A stretch of DNA of 64,000 bases. Origin: Paenibacillus massiliensis 2301065 = DSM 16942 (GTDB lineage Bacteria; Bacillota; Bacilli; Paenibacillales; Paenibacillaceae). The stretch spans positions 409,088 to 473,087 of the forward strand of contig NZ_KB898188.1 of NCBI RefSeq assembly GCF_000377505.1. Direction: 5' to 3'. Below, piece by piece: positions 1 through 9,045 of the stretch. The notes below the pieces were generated by a model. That model was not told where the DNA came from. It worked only from the letters and a program-made list of their open reading frames with translations, and made no database searches. The first letter of the stretch is position 1. Each line of letters starts with the position of its first letter. Made by a program: the position numbers and the translations under genes.

Positions 1-54
1 TTGATACAACTACACATATTAATTAATATTTGGTTAACAATTTACCCGTAGACT
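1..54 (+). promoter_or_regulatory. candidate Pho box and promoter of the alkaline phosphatase gene
   Basis: TTAATA (23-28) and TTAACA (34-39) lie exactly 11 bp apart, and TTGATA (1-6) falls on the same helical phase two repeats upstream. Bacillus PhoP recognises TT(A/T/C)ACA-like hexamers in tandem with about 5-bp spacers, so this may be a PhoP box. A weak -10-like TAGACT lies at 49-54. The window edge may cut off further repeats. The motif is visible; PhoP binding is inferred. Confidence 0.4.
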
Positions 55-87
55 ACTCCTTAGACTTGTTTAAGGAGGATGTAGCAC

Positions 88-1713
88 TTGAAGCAGACTA
101 TGTGGAAACGTTTTAAAAAGGGGACCATCGCGACCTTAATAGCGACCAGTGTGCTATCGACCAGTACCGCAGTTTTACCTCAGGCTGAAGTAGCCGCAGC
201 AACGCCAATCAAGAATGTCATTATCCTTATTCCGGATGGCATGGCCAATGATGCAACGACGCTTGCTCGCTGGTACAAAGGCTCTGATCTGGCCCTTGAT
301 GAGCTCGCGAGCGGATTGGTGCGTACCTACTCCGCTGATGCTCCAATCGCAGATTCCGCACCTGCAGGTACGGCATTTGCAACTGGCCACAAATCCCATA
401 CCGGATTCGTAGGCGTGCTTCCTGATGAAGCCACGATGCCGGGTCAGGCCGCTATCGCGGAGAATGACAAGCGCAAGCCTGTAGCCTCGGTACTGGAGGC
501 AGCCAGACTGGCAGGCAAATCCACTGGCATTATCGCAACATCCGAGTTCATGCACGCTACACCAGCAGATTTCTCTGCCCATTATCCCGACCGCTCCAAT
601 TATGATGCACTGAGCATGCAGCAGGTCTACAACGATATGGATGTCGTCCTGGGCAGTGGCAGCAATTATCTTACTCCTGAAGGACGTAAGGACGGTAATG
701 ATCTGCTCAGCACGATCAAGGAACGTGGCTACGAATATGTAACAACACCTGAACAGCTCAAGGCTTCTTCCTCGGATAAAATCTGGGGTATGTTCGGAGG
801 TAAGGCTCTGGCCTATGAGATGGATCGCGATCCTGCGAAGCAACCAAGCCTGAGCGACATGACTAGTAAGGCTATTGATGTCCTCTCACAGAACGACAAG
901 GGCTTCTTCCTGATGGTAGAGGGCAGTAAGGTAGACTGGGCAGCACATGCTAACGATCCAGTCGGTGTGATCAGCGATGTTCTTGCATTCGATGAAGCGG
1001 TGAACACAGCCGTTCAATTTGCCAAAAAGGACCAATCCACTGCGGTTATCGCAGTTACGGATCATGGCAACGGCGGCCTGACCATCGGCAGCAAGGCAAC
1101 TACCAGCACCTATGACAAGGAGCCACTGGCTTCCTTCATCACTCCTCTCAAAAACGCAAAGGTTACCGGTGAAGGTTTTGAATCCAAGCTGAACGCCGAT
1201 CGTAGCAACATTGAGGAAGCAGCTGCTACTTATCTCGGCATTACGGACCTGAGCGCTGAAGAAATTCAGACCATCAAGGATGCCAAGGCTGGCAGCATGA
1301 ATTATGCTGTAGGACCTATTATCAGCGAAAGAGCTAACATCGGCTGGACAACAGGTGGTCATACTGGCGGCGATGTAGTTCTGTACACTTACGCACCAGA
1401 TAACAACCGTCCGACTGGTGTCATCGAGAATACAGATGTCGCTAAGTATATGGCTAGCGTGTTGGGCTTGGACCTGAACGCAACAACAACTCGTCTGTTC
1501 GTTAATGCTGAGCAAGCCTTTGCTTCCAAAGGAGCCAAGACCAGTATTGAGGACAGTAAGCTGATCGTAACGAAGGGCAGCGATAAGCTGGAGCTTCCTT
1601 TCCACACTAGCGTAGCCTCACTGAACGGGCAATCTGTACAGCTTGAAGGGGTTATCGTGTATAACGGCATTAGTGTATACGCATCCCAACAAGCTATCGA
1701 TCTGATAAAATAA
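88..1713 (+). CDS. secreted alkaline phosphatase
   Basis: A 541-residue exported phosphomonoesterase that would release phosphate from organic esters outside the membrane. The start is TTG at 88, eight bases after AAGGAGGA. An N-terminal signal peptide (basic MKQTMWKRFKK, then a hydrophobic stretch to about residue 37) precedes the catalytic domain. Family motifs: the metal Asp50 in LIPDGM, the DSAPAGTAFATGHKS segment with the presumed nucleophile Ser90, VEGSKVDWAAHA, VTDHGNGG and GHTGGD. About 45 C-terminal residues after the catalytic core resemble a copper-amine-oxidase-N-like stalk or surface domain, common in Paenibacillus exoproteins. It stands alone, converging on the SLH gene, and is probably phosphate-starvation controlled. 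Function is firm, the C-terminal assignment tentative. Confidence 0.93.
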   Translation: MKQTMWKRFKKGTIATLIATSVLSTSTAVLPQAEVAAATPIKNVIILIPDGMANDATTLARWYKGSDLALDELASGLVRTYSADAPIADSAPAGTAFATGHKSHTGFVGVLPDEATMPGQAAIAENDKRKPVASVLEAARLAGKSTGIIATSEFMHATPADFSAHYPDRSNYDALSMQQVYNDMDVVLGSGSNYLTPEGRKDGNDLLSTIKERGYEYVTTPEQLKASSSDKIWGMFGGKALAYEMDRDPAKQPSLSDMTSKAIDVLSQNDKGFFLMVEGSKVDWAAHANDPVGVISDVLAFDEAVNTAVQFAKKDQSTAVIAVTDHGNGGLTIGSKATTSTYDKEPLASFITPLKNAKVTGEGFESKLNADRSNIEEAAATYLGITDLSAEEIQTIKDAKAGSMNYAVGPIISERANIGWTTGGHTGGDVVLYTYAPDNNRPTGVIENTDVAKYMASVLGLDLNATTTRLFVNAEQAFASKGAKTSIEDSKLIVTKGSDKLELPFHTSVASLNGQSVQLEGVIVYNGISVYASQQAIDLIK

Positions 1714-1760
1714 GAACACAGCACTTCATTCCCATCACAGCACATTAAAAGATTAGATAA

Positions 1761-1810
1761 AGGCCAGCCAGCAGTTCACTCCTATCCGGAGAAGCACTGC
1801 TGGCTGGCCT
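1761..1810 (-). terminator. terminator between phosphatase and SLH genes
   Basis: A perfect 15-bp stem: AGGCCAGCCAGCAGT (1761-1775) pairs with ACTGCTGGCTGGCCT (1796-1810) around a 20-nt loop. On the minus strand it is followed by a U-rich stretch (TTATCTAATCTTTT). It lies between convergent genes and probably serves both. Confidence 0.75.
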
Positions 1811-1948
1811 TATCTGTTGCTACCATTCTTTTTGGAAGTCTAATGCATCGAATAGCTAATGCTACGATTGTCGCTCGTATTTCTCATTTTTACGATGGCT
1901 ACTCATGCAGCTGAGATTGCTGATCACAATCCTGAGACAGCATCGAAA

Positions 1949-2707
1949 TTACTCCTGAACTTCTTCTACTGCTGGCGCTGCTGGAGCTTCTGCAGGTTCA
2001 GCAGGCATATCTGTCGGTATAGCCGGAGCTTCGGAATACCGCTTCAGAACCTCTGCAGCATTGTACACCATCACAGCCGCCTCAGCTCTTGTAATGGCAC
2101 GCTGTGGATGGAAGGCCCCTGTATCATCCAAGGAAGCGATATTCCATATCAATGAACGCTGAATCGCTCCTTGATGCATAATGTCCATATCCGCCTCATC
2201 CTTGATCGGCTTCGGTACAATATTAATCAACGGTACTTGTCCTGTGCCCTCAATAGCTTGAATCAGGTAAAAAGTAAATTCTTCACGTGTCAGCACGCTG
2301 GAGGGCTGAATATCCTTAGGCAGCTCCACACCATTATAATGCGCTGACAGATAGGCATTCGTGTACCATACGCCATCCTTAACGTGGTCAAACACATCTT
2401 CGGCAAATGGTCCCTTCTCAAAGCTGATTGCCGCCAAGCTAAGGCCCAGTCCACTTGTCAGCATCTGAATACCTTGTGCGCTATTCAATTCGGCATCAGG
2501 GCGGAATTCCGCAGCCGAGAAACCATGAATGAGACCTTGATCATGCAATGCCACGATTTTCTCCTTCCCTGGTGTCGCATCAATGTCGGTAAAGGAAGCA
2601 GCAGATGCCAACGATGGGACTACAAGAGCTACTGCTACAGACAGGGCAGAGACCGCTGCACTTAACGGGAGAAAATGGTTTTTGCGCTGAGTTTTATTCT
2701 TTTTCAT
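1949..2707 (-). CDS. exported S-layer-homology (SLH) domain protein
   Basis: A 252-residue exported protein. The start is ATG at 2707, behind AGGAG with 8-nt spacing; an upstream in-frame start at 2728 lacks such a site. The signal peptide is KKNKTQRKN plus a long Ala/Val/Leu core ending ...LASAA. The rest holds two to three SLH-type repeats: FTDIDATPGKEKIVALHDQGLIHGF with EFRPDAELNSAQGIQML, then a central repeat, then FHPQRAITRAEAAVMVYNA. SLH domains usually anchor proteins to pyruvylated secondary wall polymer. The tail is rich in Ala, Pro and Glu (EAPAAPAVEEVQE). There is no enzymatic domain, so it may be a small wall-associated or accessory protein. Confidence 0.85.
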   Translation of the reverse strand: MKKNKTQRKNHFLPLSAAVSALSVAVALVVPSLASAASFTDIDATPGKEKIVALHDQGLIHGFSAAEFRPDAELNSAQGIQMLTSGLGLSLAAISFEKGPFAEDVFDHVKDGVWYTNAYLSAHYNGVELPKDIQPSSVLTREEFTFYLIQAIEGTGQVPLINIVPKPIKDEADMDIMHQGAIQRSLIWNIASLDDTGAFHPQRAITRAEAAVMVYNAAEVLKRYSEAPAIPTDMPAEPAEAPAAPAVEEVQE

Positions 2708-2938
2708 ACTTTCCACTCCTAGTATCATATTGGGTATATAACAAGAAGAATTTTCATTTTTCTAAACTTACCGACGCACGAGAGAATGAATATGTTGCAA
2801 GTTACGCAGGAGAGAATTTCTGATCTTCTGCTATCATGTAGCTAGTAACCTTTGCCTGGGGCACATTGTGAACATCATATTTCGAAATTCTGTGTACCTC
2901 GGCTAATATCTTGCTTTCTCAAAGGAGGAATCCGAAGC

Positions 2939-3898
2939 ATGAATACGATTGAGAAAAGAATACAAGAACTGTATAACTACGCCCCCAATACGGCAGCCCC
3001 CTCGGATCTGGAGAATTTCTGGAGTGATTCCCTCGCACAGGTTGGCTTTGAATCGGAAAAGGCTAGTGTTATTAAGGTGAATACTCCTTTTACAGGCATG
3101 AAGGTACAGCAGGTTATCTACACGGGCTCGGACGACACTCCCTTGTACGCATGGTATATTCGTCCCGCTGGTATGGAAGGACACAAGCTCCCTTGTGTGG
3201 TGCTTTTTCACGGCTATACCGGTGGCAAAGGCTACCCTGAGCAATATGCTTCCTGGCTGATGCTGGGGGTGGCTGTTATGGCAGTAGATGTACGGGGACA
3301 AGGTGGTGAGACGGGTAGTCATATGAATGTTGGCTACGGGACAGTCAAAGGCTGGCTAACCCAAGGCATCCTGGAACCGAAGTGCTCTTATTATCACGCG
3401 ATTACACTGGATGCATTGGCAGCAATTCATTGGGCCGCAAATCAGCCTGATATTGATACTGGCAGCATTGCTGTCTGTGGTGTAAGTCAAGGCGGTGGCT
3501 TGGCTCTGATCACCAGTGCATTAAGTGACCATGTGCAAGTATGTGTGGCTAATATTCCGAATATGTGCCACATGGACTTCGGCATCCTGCATTCGAACAG
3601 CTCGCTGGCAGAGGCTGCGGAGTTCGTACATCGCTTTCCCCAGCATTATGAACAGGTACTGCGAACACTGAGCTATTTTGATCTCCTTCATCTGGCAGAG
3701 TGGATTCCCATTCCTACCATGATATCTGTTGGGCTGAAGGATACCGTCTGTATGCCAGAGACAATATTCCCCGTGTATAACCGGATTTCATCTGCTAAGC
3801 AACTCGAAATCTATCCCTTTACAGGACATGCTGTGGAGGCTTATCAGCAGCGAAAAAGTGCAGAGTACATCATGGAGCATCTAAAGTTATCATTTTGA
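2939..3898 (+). CDS. acetylxylan esterase / cephalosporin-C deacetylase family hydrolase
   Basis: A 319-residue alpha/beta hydrolase of the AXE1 (carbohydrate esterase 7) family, which removes acetyl groups from xylo-oligosaccharides and cephalosporin C in the cytoplasm. The start is ATG at 2939 behind AAAGGAGGAA, giving almost exactly the family length (B. subtilis Cah is about 318). The triad is visible: Ser183 in GVSQGGG, Asp268 in GLKDTVCMPET and His297 in TGHAVEAY. The oxyanion region LFHGYTGGKG and the DVRGQGG motif are present. No signal peptide. It may be co-transcribed with the downstream oxidoreductase (48-bp gap). The family is firm; the natural substrate is not shown. Confidence 0.9.
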   Translation: MNTIEKRIQELYNYAPNTAAPSDLENFWSDSLAQVGFESEKASVIKVNTPFTGMKVQQVIYTGSDDTPLYAWYIRPAGMEGHKLPCVVLFHGYTGGKGYPEQYASWLMLGVAVMAVDVRGQGGETGSHMNVGYGTVKGWLTQGILEPKCSYYHAITLDALAAIHWAANQPDIDTGSIAVCGVSQGGGLALITSALSDHVQVCVANIPNMCHMDFGILHSNSSLAEAAEFVHRFPQHYEQVLRTLSYFDLLHLAEWIPIPTMISVGLKDTVCMPETIFPVYNRISSAKQLEIYPFTGHAVEAYQQRKSAEYIMEHLKLSF

Positions 3899-3945
3899 CC
3901 AAATAAATTGTGTATGATATATTTGCTATAGAGGTGATTAATCAT

Positions 3946-4965
3946 ATGCTTACTAAGCTTGGTATTTTAGACCAATCTCATATATTGGAGGGAGGTACCG
4001 CTCCCGAAGCACTCGCCCAGACTACAGCCTTGGCGCAAGAGGCGGATCGTCTCGGTTACAGCCGCTACTGGGTATCTGAGCATCATTCCATGAGAGCCCT
4101 GGCCCATTCCAGCCCCGAGGTCCTGATCGCACATCTCGCTGCGCAGACCAGCCGAATTCGAGTGGGCTCGGGAGGGATCATGCTGCCCCATTATAGTGCT
4201 TATAAGGTAGCGGAGAACTTCAGGCTACTTGAAGCATTACATCCGGGTCGGATCGACCTTGGCCTGGGCCGTGCTCCTGGTGGTCTACCGCTGGCAACCC
4301 GTGCCCTGCAGGAGGGCAGCAGTATGCAGCGTGTTGATCGTTATCCCGAACAGATCCTCGATCTGATCGGATATTTTCAGGAATCGCATGGCTCAGATCA
4401 CCGATTCCCGGGTCTTCTGGCTTCTCCTTCTGTACCGTCTATGCCACAGATGTGGCTACTCGGCTCCAGTGGTGACAGTGCAAGGCTCGCAGCCCGCATG
4501 GGTGTATCCTTTGCTTTTGCTCAATTCTTCGGGACTCCTGGCGGTGTCGAGAGCACAGCCTATTATCATGATCATTATGAGCCATCCGTGCTTGAGGAAC
4601 GTCCTCATTCTATGGCTGCCGTAGCGGTGGTCTGCGCCGATACAGAAGAAGAAGCAGAGCGGTTGGCTTCAAGCTCGGATCTGTTCTTCCTTGGTCTGCA
4701 GAATGGAAGGGAACTCGGCTCGCTTCCATCCGTAGATACAGCAGCAGCCTATCCTTATACGGATTGGGATCACGAGCGGATTCGCCAATCGCGTGGCTGG
4801 CGGGTAGTGGGTACTCCTGAACAGGTCAAAGAGCGACTCATTCGTATTGCTGAACAATATCAGACCGATGAGCTGCTGATCGTGACCTCCGTTCACGATT
4901 TCGAGAGTCGTATCCGTTCCTACCGTCTGCTTGCAGAGGCTTTCGAGTTACCGTCTGATATGTAA
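3946..4965 (+). CDS. luciferase-like (LLM) flavin-dependent oxidoreductase
   Basis: A 339-residue TIM-barrel protein of the bacterial luciferase-like monooxygenase family, MsnO8/YwcH-like subgroup. The start is ATG at 3946 with GAGGTGATT seven bases upstream; an upstream in-frame start at 3910 has no ribosome site. Motifs: LGILDQS at the N-terminus, RYWVSEHHSM, the flavin-pocket segment VGSGGIMLPHYSAYKVAENFRLLEALHPGRIDLGLGRAPGG, and a C-terminal VVGTPEQVKERL followed by DELLIVTS. Such proteins usually use FMNH2 to oxidise small organic substrates. Substrate unknown. It probably shares an operon with the esterase and is followed by a terminator hairpin. Confidence 0.88.
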   Translation: MLTKLGILDQSHILEGGTAPEALAQTTALAQEADRLGYSRYWVSEHHSMRALAHSSPEVLIAHLAAQTSRIRVGSGGIMLPHYSAYKVAENFRLLEALHPGRIDLGLGRAPGGLPLATRALQEGSSMQRVDRYPEQILDLIGYFQESHGSDHRFPGLLASPSVPSMPQMWLLGSSGDSARLAARMGVSFAFAQFFGTPGGVESTAYYHDHYEPSVLEERPHSMAAVAVVCADTEEEAERLASSSDLFFLGLQNGRELGSLPSVDTAAAYPYTDWDHERIRQSRGWRVVGTPEQVKERLIRIAEQYQTDELLIVTSVHDFESRIRSYRLLAEAFELPSDM

Positions 4966-5006
4966 GCGCACAGTACAGACGACATGGCAACTTTATCATA
5001 ATAAAT

Positions 5007-5058
5007 CAAAGCAAGCCGACCCATCAGGAGATTCCCCATGACAGGCCGGCTTGCTTTG
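5007..5058 (+). terminator. terminator after the LLM oxidoreductase
   Basis: CAAAGCAAGCCGACC (5007-5021) pairs with GGCCGGCTTGCTTTG with one internal mismatch, and a T-rich stretch (TGATTTTTAGC) follows. Confidence 0.7.
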
Positions 5059-5166
5059 TGATTTTTAGCATATGAAAAGAATTGAATAGAGCGTATTATA
5101 CGAAAATAATTGGAAAGTTCATTGCTGGATCAATTACTGTAATGTTGTATAAGGTCTGCTGGAATA

Positions 5167-5364
5167 TCAGCGTACAACCGCTTCTTCCCGATCTTCTTCC
5201 TCTTCATGAGCAGTGACTTTGTCCATCAGCGTAATCCAGGGATTAACGTCACCCCCGCAGCTTTCAATATCGCCAAGCAGCGCTTCCATGGACGCATTCG
5301 TGTTCTCTGAGAGATCAATGACCAGACTGTCGTCTTGTACTTCGATCTTGCAGCATGTTTTCAT
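5167..5364 (-). CDS. small hypothetical protein (65 aa)
   Basis: A short reading frame beginning MKTCCKIEV. The chosen ATG (5364) sits nine bases after GAGG (GAGGTTATTACAA). A longer frame up to 5583 would overlap the clpP 3' end and its terminator, so it is rejected. The product has an N-terminal CC pair, a middle Cys (ESCGGD) and a very acidic, repeated-Glu C-terminus (AHEEEEDREEAVVR). No family recognised, no signal peptide, no membrane segment. It lies downstream of clpP on the same strand but beyond a hairpin. Confidence 0.55.
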   Translation of the reverse strand: MKTCCKIEVQDDSLVIDLSENTNASMEALLGDIESCGGDVNPWITLMDKVTAHEEEEDREEAVVR

Positions 5365-5500
5365 TTGTAATAACCTCACTTGTTTGTATTTCAGGTCTCC
5401 ATGTGCTAGTACACACGACCTGAACCGATACGAATTATACTCCCGTTGCAGCTGATTTACAATACGAATCATCCGCTTCAATCCGCTCGTAACAAGTGAA

Positions 5501-5529
5501 TTGCCCGCGAGACCCTGTCTCACGGGCAA
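5501..5529 (-). terminator. terminator after clpP
   Basis: TTGCCCG (5501-5507) pairs with CGGGCAA (5523-5529), with an inner GAGA/TCTC stem and a 5-nt loop. It lies about 30 bp past the clpP stop on the minus strand. The U-tract is weak. Confidence 0.6.
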
Positions 5530-5557
5530 ATTGCACATTTTTACATATTTGTGACAG

Positions 5558-6139
5558 CTATCTACGGCTAATAATTTGGTCAATCAGCCCATACTCCAGC
5601 GCTTCCTCAGCCGACATAAAATGATCACGATCTGTGTCCTTTTCTACCCGTTCTATAGACTGACCCGTAAGCTCTGCCAGCAACCCATTCAGCTTAATTC
5701 TGCTCTTCAACAGACGATCCGCATAAATACGAATATCGGATGCCTGGCCCTTCGCTCCGCCAAGCGGCTGGTGGATCATAACCTCGCTGTTCGGTAACGC
5801 CATACGCTTGCCTTTGGCTCCACCAATCAGCAGAATCGCTCCAAAGCTGGCAGCCATCCCCGTACAGATCGTAGATACATCCGGCTTGATGAACTGCATC
5901 GTATCATAGATGGCGAAGCCAGCCGACACTGAACCGCCGGGACAGTTGATATACATATGAATATCCTTCTCGGCGTCCTCAGCCGCCAAGTGCAGCAGCT
6001 GTGCCACGATCACATTCGCCATATGATCCTCAATCTCACCGGATACCATAATGATTCTGTCCTTCAACAGCCGGGAATAGATATCATAGCTGCGTTCGCC
6101 ACGGCTGGTCTGCTCAACAACATACGGAATTGCATTCAT
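5558..6139 (-). CDS. clpP: ATP-dependent Clp protease proteolytic subunit
   Basis: The serine-peptidase ring subunit that degrades substrates fed by Clp ATPases. 193 residues. The start is ATG at 6139, six bases after AGGAG; an upstream in-frame start lacks support. The triad has canonical numbering: Ser98 (GMAASFG), His123 (MIHQPLGG) and Asp172 (DTDRDHF). The N-terminus [28 protein letters not shown] is typical. It lacks the short charged tail of B. subtilis ClpP and has Cys in YINCPGGS. It begins 14 bp after the sigma-factor gene, and its ribosome site lies inside that junction, so the two are very likely co-transcribed. This context differs from the usual stand-alone clpP, so it may be a second copy. 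Confidence 0.95.
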   Translation of the reverse strand: MNAIPYVVEQTSRGERSYDIYSRLLKDRIIMVSGEIEDHMANVIVAQLLHLAAEDAEKDIHMYINCPGGSVSAGFAIYDTMQFIKPDVSTICTGMAASFGAILLIGGAKGKRMALPNSEVMIHQPLGGAKGQASDIRIYADRLLKSRIKLNGLLAELTGQSIERVEKDTDRDHFMSAEEALEYGLIDQIISRR

Positions 6140-6153
6140 AATAGACTCCTGTT

Positions 6154-6924
6154 CTACGCCGCACACCTTGCTCTGGGACTACCACTAATCTTATTTGCCT
6201 GCACACTTGCCGCTCTTGCATATCGGATAGAAGATCTTACAGCAGCACGTTGCTCCAGCACCTGTCCAGCCACAGCCATCGGGTCCATTCCATCCTGTAA
6301 CCCAAGCTCTACCAGCCGTCGCGTGTCCCCTGTCCGAAAGGCAGCCAAGTATTGCTTCAGCAGCATAGCCTCCTGCGCACTCCCCATAACCTCGGCACCA
6401 TAAGGATTCGACCGCTTATGCTGCTCCAGTGCGTTTCTCGCTCGGCTCAATGCAGCCTTGACTGCTCCCTCCGTCATATTTAGCAGCTCGGCAGTCTCCG
6501 GTGTCCTGAAGCTCCATACCTCACGAAGCAGAAATACCGTCCGCTGAAGCGGAGACAGCCAGCGAAGCAGACACTGCAACGCATGCTCGATCTCAAGCCC
6601 TAGCTGCTGTCCCTCTTCAAGTGGCAACGCCATTCCCTGCAGCTTATCTTGCAGCTTTCTTATCGTCTCACTGCTGCGCAGCTGATCCAGCCACAGGTTA
6701 CGTGCGGTCCGAATCAAATACGCTTCGGGATTCCGAACGCTTACAGCCTGATTATCATTCTGCCTCAATAGCTGCAGACAAGCGGACTGCACCAAATCTT
6801 CGGCATCCCACATCGAGCCAGTCAGTGACAAGCAATATTTACGAAGTACGGGAATTAGCTCTTCCCATGCAATTGGTGTCGGCAGTTGGTATGGAATTAC
6901 GGATTCGGATGTCACAAAGGCCAT
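6154..6924 (-). CDS. ECF-type RNA polymerase sigma factor with C-terminal extension
   Basis: A 256-residue sigma-70 family protein. The start is ATG at 6924 behind AAAGGGGGG; longer in-frame starts lack ribosome sites. Region 2 is around residues 18-85 ([36 protein letters not shown]). Region 4 is around 115-170 ([44 protein letters not shown]). About 85 residues follow, starting with [24 protein letters not shown], which resembles the beginning of the SnoaL-like domain found on some ECF sigmas, but the extension is too short for a full domain. No anti-sigma gene is adjacent. It is followed directly by clpP. Confidence 0.85.
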   Translation of the reverse strand: MAFVTSESVIPYQLPTPIAWEELIPVLRKYCLSLTGSMWDAEDLVQSACLQLLRQNDNQAVSVRNPEAYLIRTARNLWLDQLRSSETIRKLQDKLQGMALPLEEGQQLGLEIEHALQCLLRWLSPLQRTVFLLREVWSFRTPETAELLNMTEGAVKAALSRARNALEQHKRSNPYGAEVMGSAQEAMLLKQYLAAFRTGDTRRLVELGLQDGMDPMAVAGQVLEQRAAVRSSIRYARAASVQANKISGSPRARCAA

Positions 6925-7106
6925 GAATCGGGGCCCCCCTTTGTTTAGTCCTTTATTGTCATTACGTATATACATTGGGTAGACGTATGAGTAACCTGAA
7001 AGGATACGCATGTCGAAAAATTCCCTCCCTAATGCAGGCTGATATAGCCCGACCGTCAAGACTATGACATAATAGGATGAGTTCACCAGAGAGGAGAGTT
7101 GCCACC

Positions 7107-7364
7107 ATGCCAGCTGTCAGTATCGTCCTGCTAATCGTATCGGCCCTGTCCTTCCTGATCGGAGGAGCTGCCATCTATAGTGCGCGTAAGCCATTTGATT
7201 CGAACAAAATCAACATGGATGTCGTACATAAACAGAAGAAGGAAGAGGAATCGGTTGAACAATTCCTGGAACGCATGCGTAACCGCTATAAGTCAACCGG
7301 AAAAAGGCAATTGATCTACGGCCTTATCTTCTTGGGCGCTGCGATCTTCTTCATCGTACAATAA
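7107..7364 (+). CDS. small two-helix membrane protein
   Basis: 85 residues, start ATG at 7107 behind GAGAGGAGAG. An N-terminal membrane helix (about residues 4-25, VSIVLLIVSALSFLIGGAAI), a charged cytoplasmic-type middle (KQKKEEESVEQFLERMRNRYKSTGKRQ) and a second helix at the C-terminus (LIYGLIFLGAAIFFIV). No family recognised. It diverges from the sigma-factor gene with about 180 bp between, so the promoters may be linked. Possibly a membrane partner of that sigma, but this is only a positional guess. Confidence 0.7.
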   Translation: MPAVSIVLLIVSALSFLIGGAAIYSARKPFDSNKINMDVVHKQKKEEESVEQFLERMRNRYKSTGKRQLIYGLIFLGAAIFFIVQ

Positions 7365-7463
7365 TGTACAGCAATATCTCATAGTGTTCAACTAAAGCTG
7401 TCCGCGATCAAGGTCACATATACAGAAGGTTAAGCTTGGCCCTATCCATCGACAGCACCAAAA

Positions 7464-7501
7464 AAAGTGTCTCACCACCCTATCGGCGGCTGAGACACTT
7501 T
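7464..7501. terminator. bidirectional terminator
   Basis: Perfect 11-bp stem AAAGTGTCTCA (7464-7474) / TGAGACACTTT (7491-7501), with an A-run on the left and a T-rich right flank. It lies between the small membrane protein gene and the convergent aldo/keto reductase gene. Confidence 0.8.
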
Positions 7502-7640
7502 CTTAAGATAGTTGAATTTATAAGTTTTCAGCAGAGCTGAACAACTCGATTATCACAGGAAAACTTCAACTAAACGCGGTCTGTCTTCTGTAAAAGTACG
7601 AAGATCCACGATTTTCTTATTAGAATGATGCTTTCTTAAT

Positions 7641-8471
7641 TTAGAAATTAAAGTTGTCCGGGTCGGAGCCAAACCGCTCATTACGGTTCAGGCTATCGAT
7701 CTTCTGCATATCCTCGGCAGACAGCTCAAAATCAAAAATATCCGCATTCTCGATAATCCGTGATTCGTTAATGGATTTTGGAATGGTGATAATATCATGC
7801 TGGAGATCCCAGCGCAAAATAACCTGCGCGACACTCTTGTTATATTTACCAGCAATCTCCTGAACCAGTTCGTTCGTCAGCAGTCTTCCATTGCCGAGCG
7901 GGGACCAGGCTTCTACCTTGATATTCTTGGAAGCACAGTATGCTCTTAACGGCTCCTGCGACAGCAGGGGATGAAGCTCGATCTGGTTCACCATTGGAGC
8001 AATCTCGGCATCAGCCAGCAGATCCTCCAAGTGGTGCTGATGGAAATTACTCACTCCAATCGCACGCACACGACCATCCTTATACAGTTTCTCGATTGCT
8101 CTCCAAGTCTCCTTGTACTTCCCGCCCACAGGCCAGTGTATGAGATAAAGATCCGTATAATCCAGCTGAAGCTTGCTCAGACTTTCATCAAAGGCAGCCA
8201 ACGTCGTCTCATAGCCCTGATCGGAGTTCCATACCTTAGTTGTAATAAATAAGCTGTCTCGCGGAGCCCCAGACTCACGGATAGCCTGTCCAACGCCTTC
8301 TTCATTCTTGTAGACAGCAGCAGTATCAATGCTCTTATAACCCGCCTTAATAGCTGATTTCACAGCATGTACGACCTCGTTGCCATCCTGTACCTTCCAT
8401 ACCCCAAGACCTAGACGGGGCATCTCCACACCATTATGTAAAGTAGTAGTATCCTGTAGACTGTTCACCAT
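7641..8471 (-). CDS. yvgN: aldo/keto reductase, YvgN-type glyoxal/methylglyoxal reductase
   Basis: A 276-residue NADPH-dependent reductase, the same length as B. subtilis YvgN and very similar by eye along its whole length ([82 protein letters not shown]). The catalytic tetrad is visible: Asp and Tyr in [11 protein letters not shown], Lys in ITTKVW and His in LIHWPVG. The start is ATG at 8471 behind GGAGGTG. It probably detoxifies methylglyoxal and other short aldehydes in the cytoplasm. Monocistronic. Confidence 0.93.
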   Translation of the reverse strand: MVNSLQDTTTLHNGVEMPRLGLGVWKVQDGNEVVHAVKSAIKAGYKSIDTAAVYKNEEGVGQAIRESGAPRDSLFITTKVWNSDQGYETTLAAFDESLSKLQLDYTDLYLIHWPVGGKYKETWRAIEKLYKDGRVRAIGVSNFHQHHLEDLLADAEIAPMVNQIELHPLLSQEPLRAYCASKNIKVEAWSPLGNGRLLTNELVQEIAGKYNKSVAQVILRWDLQHDIITIPKSINESRIIENADIFDFELSAEDMQKIDSLNRNERFGSDPDNFNF

Positions 8472-8665
8472 GAAGCATCCACCTCCAGATTTTTTCACGT
8501 TATTAGTATACATATTTTGGTTAGCTCTTGGCAACTCAAGCAGGGAGCATCCAACCATACACAAGCATCTTCCTTATCATTTCTAAATGCATAGACCATT
8601 GCCCTATTTGAGACACTGAGTAAGGTGCCTAGACGCACCAAATTGTCACAAGGAGGGGAACTACC

Positions 8666-8887
8666 ATGGCCAAACCGGATAATCGCGCCGATAATGTGCA
8701 GCATCTCCAGCAAAACATCCAGCATACAATCCAGAATCTACATGAGGCAGAGCAATATCTGGATGAGCACGCTGACGAAATGGATGCTCAGGAATACACA
8801 CAAATCAACGAGAAGAACCAGCGGCGGGAAGCCAGCATTCGCAGCTCCAGAGCTGAGGTCAAGGATGAAGCCAGGCACAGCAAGTAA
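8666..8887 (+). CDS. tlp: small acid-soluble spore protein Tlp
   Basis: 73 residues, start ATG at 8666 behind AAGGAGGGG. It matches the Tlp family: KPDNRADNVQHLQQNIQHTIQNLHEAEQYL followed by INEKNQRREASIRSSRAEVKDEA, as in B. subtilis Tlp (RSDNVEKLQ..., IKEKNARREQSIEAFRNEI). Highly charged, no Cys. In Bacillus it is made in the forespore under sigma-G; no clear sigma-G promoter could be recognised upstream. It marks the organism as an endospore former. Confidence 0.9.
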   Translation: MAKPDNRADNVQHLQQNIQHTIQNLHEAEQYLDEHADEMDAQEYTQINEKNQRREASIRSSRAEVKDEARHSK

Positions 8888-8946
8888 CGTCTCCAAATAG
8901 CTGGCAATGAAGAGCTCTGGCCGACCGGTCCTATTCTTCTTTAACA

Positions 8947-8976
8947 GTTGACTTGAACTACGTTGACCTGAAGTAC
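8947..8976. repeat. 15-bp imperfect tandem repeat, two copies
   Basis: GTTGACTTGAACTAC (8947-8961) is followed directly by GTTGACCTGAAGTAC (8962-8976), with two differences. It lies between tlp and the end of the Hsp70 operon. Function unknown. Confidence 0.5.
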
Positions 8977-8981
8977 GAAGA

Positions 8982-9014
8982 CCGGGCCTGATGCAGAATA
9001 TGCAGCAGACCCGG
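8982..9014 (-). terminator. candidate terminator of the hscC operon
   Basis: CCGGGCCTG (8982-8990) pairs with CAGACCCGG (9006-9014), with one G-U pair on the minus-strand transcript. It is about 30 bp past the last gene of the operon. The U-tract is poor. Confidence 0.45.
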
Positions 9015-9045
9015 GCTTTCCAATTTGTATCACATTGGTGGACAT

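Noticed and set aside
886..1605. 239-codon minus-strand open frame
   Set aside because: Lies within the alkaline phosphatase gene on the other strand and resembles no protein family.
5365..5583. Extended N-terminus of the small 65-residue protein
   Set aside because: It would run through the clpP terminator and into clpP; the ATG at 5364 has its own ribosome site.
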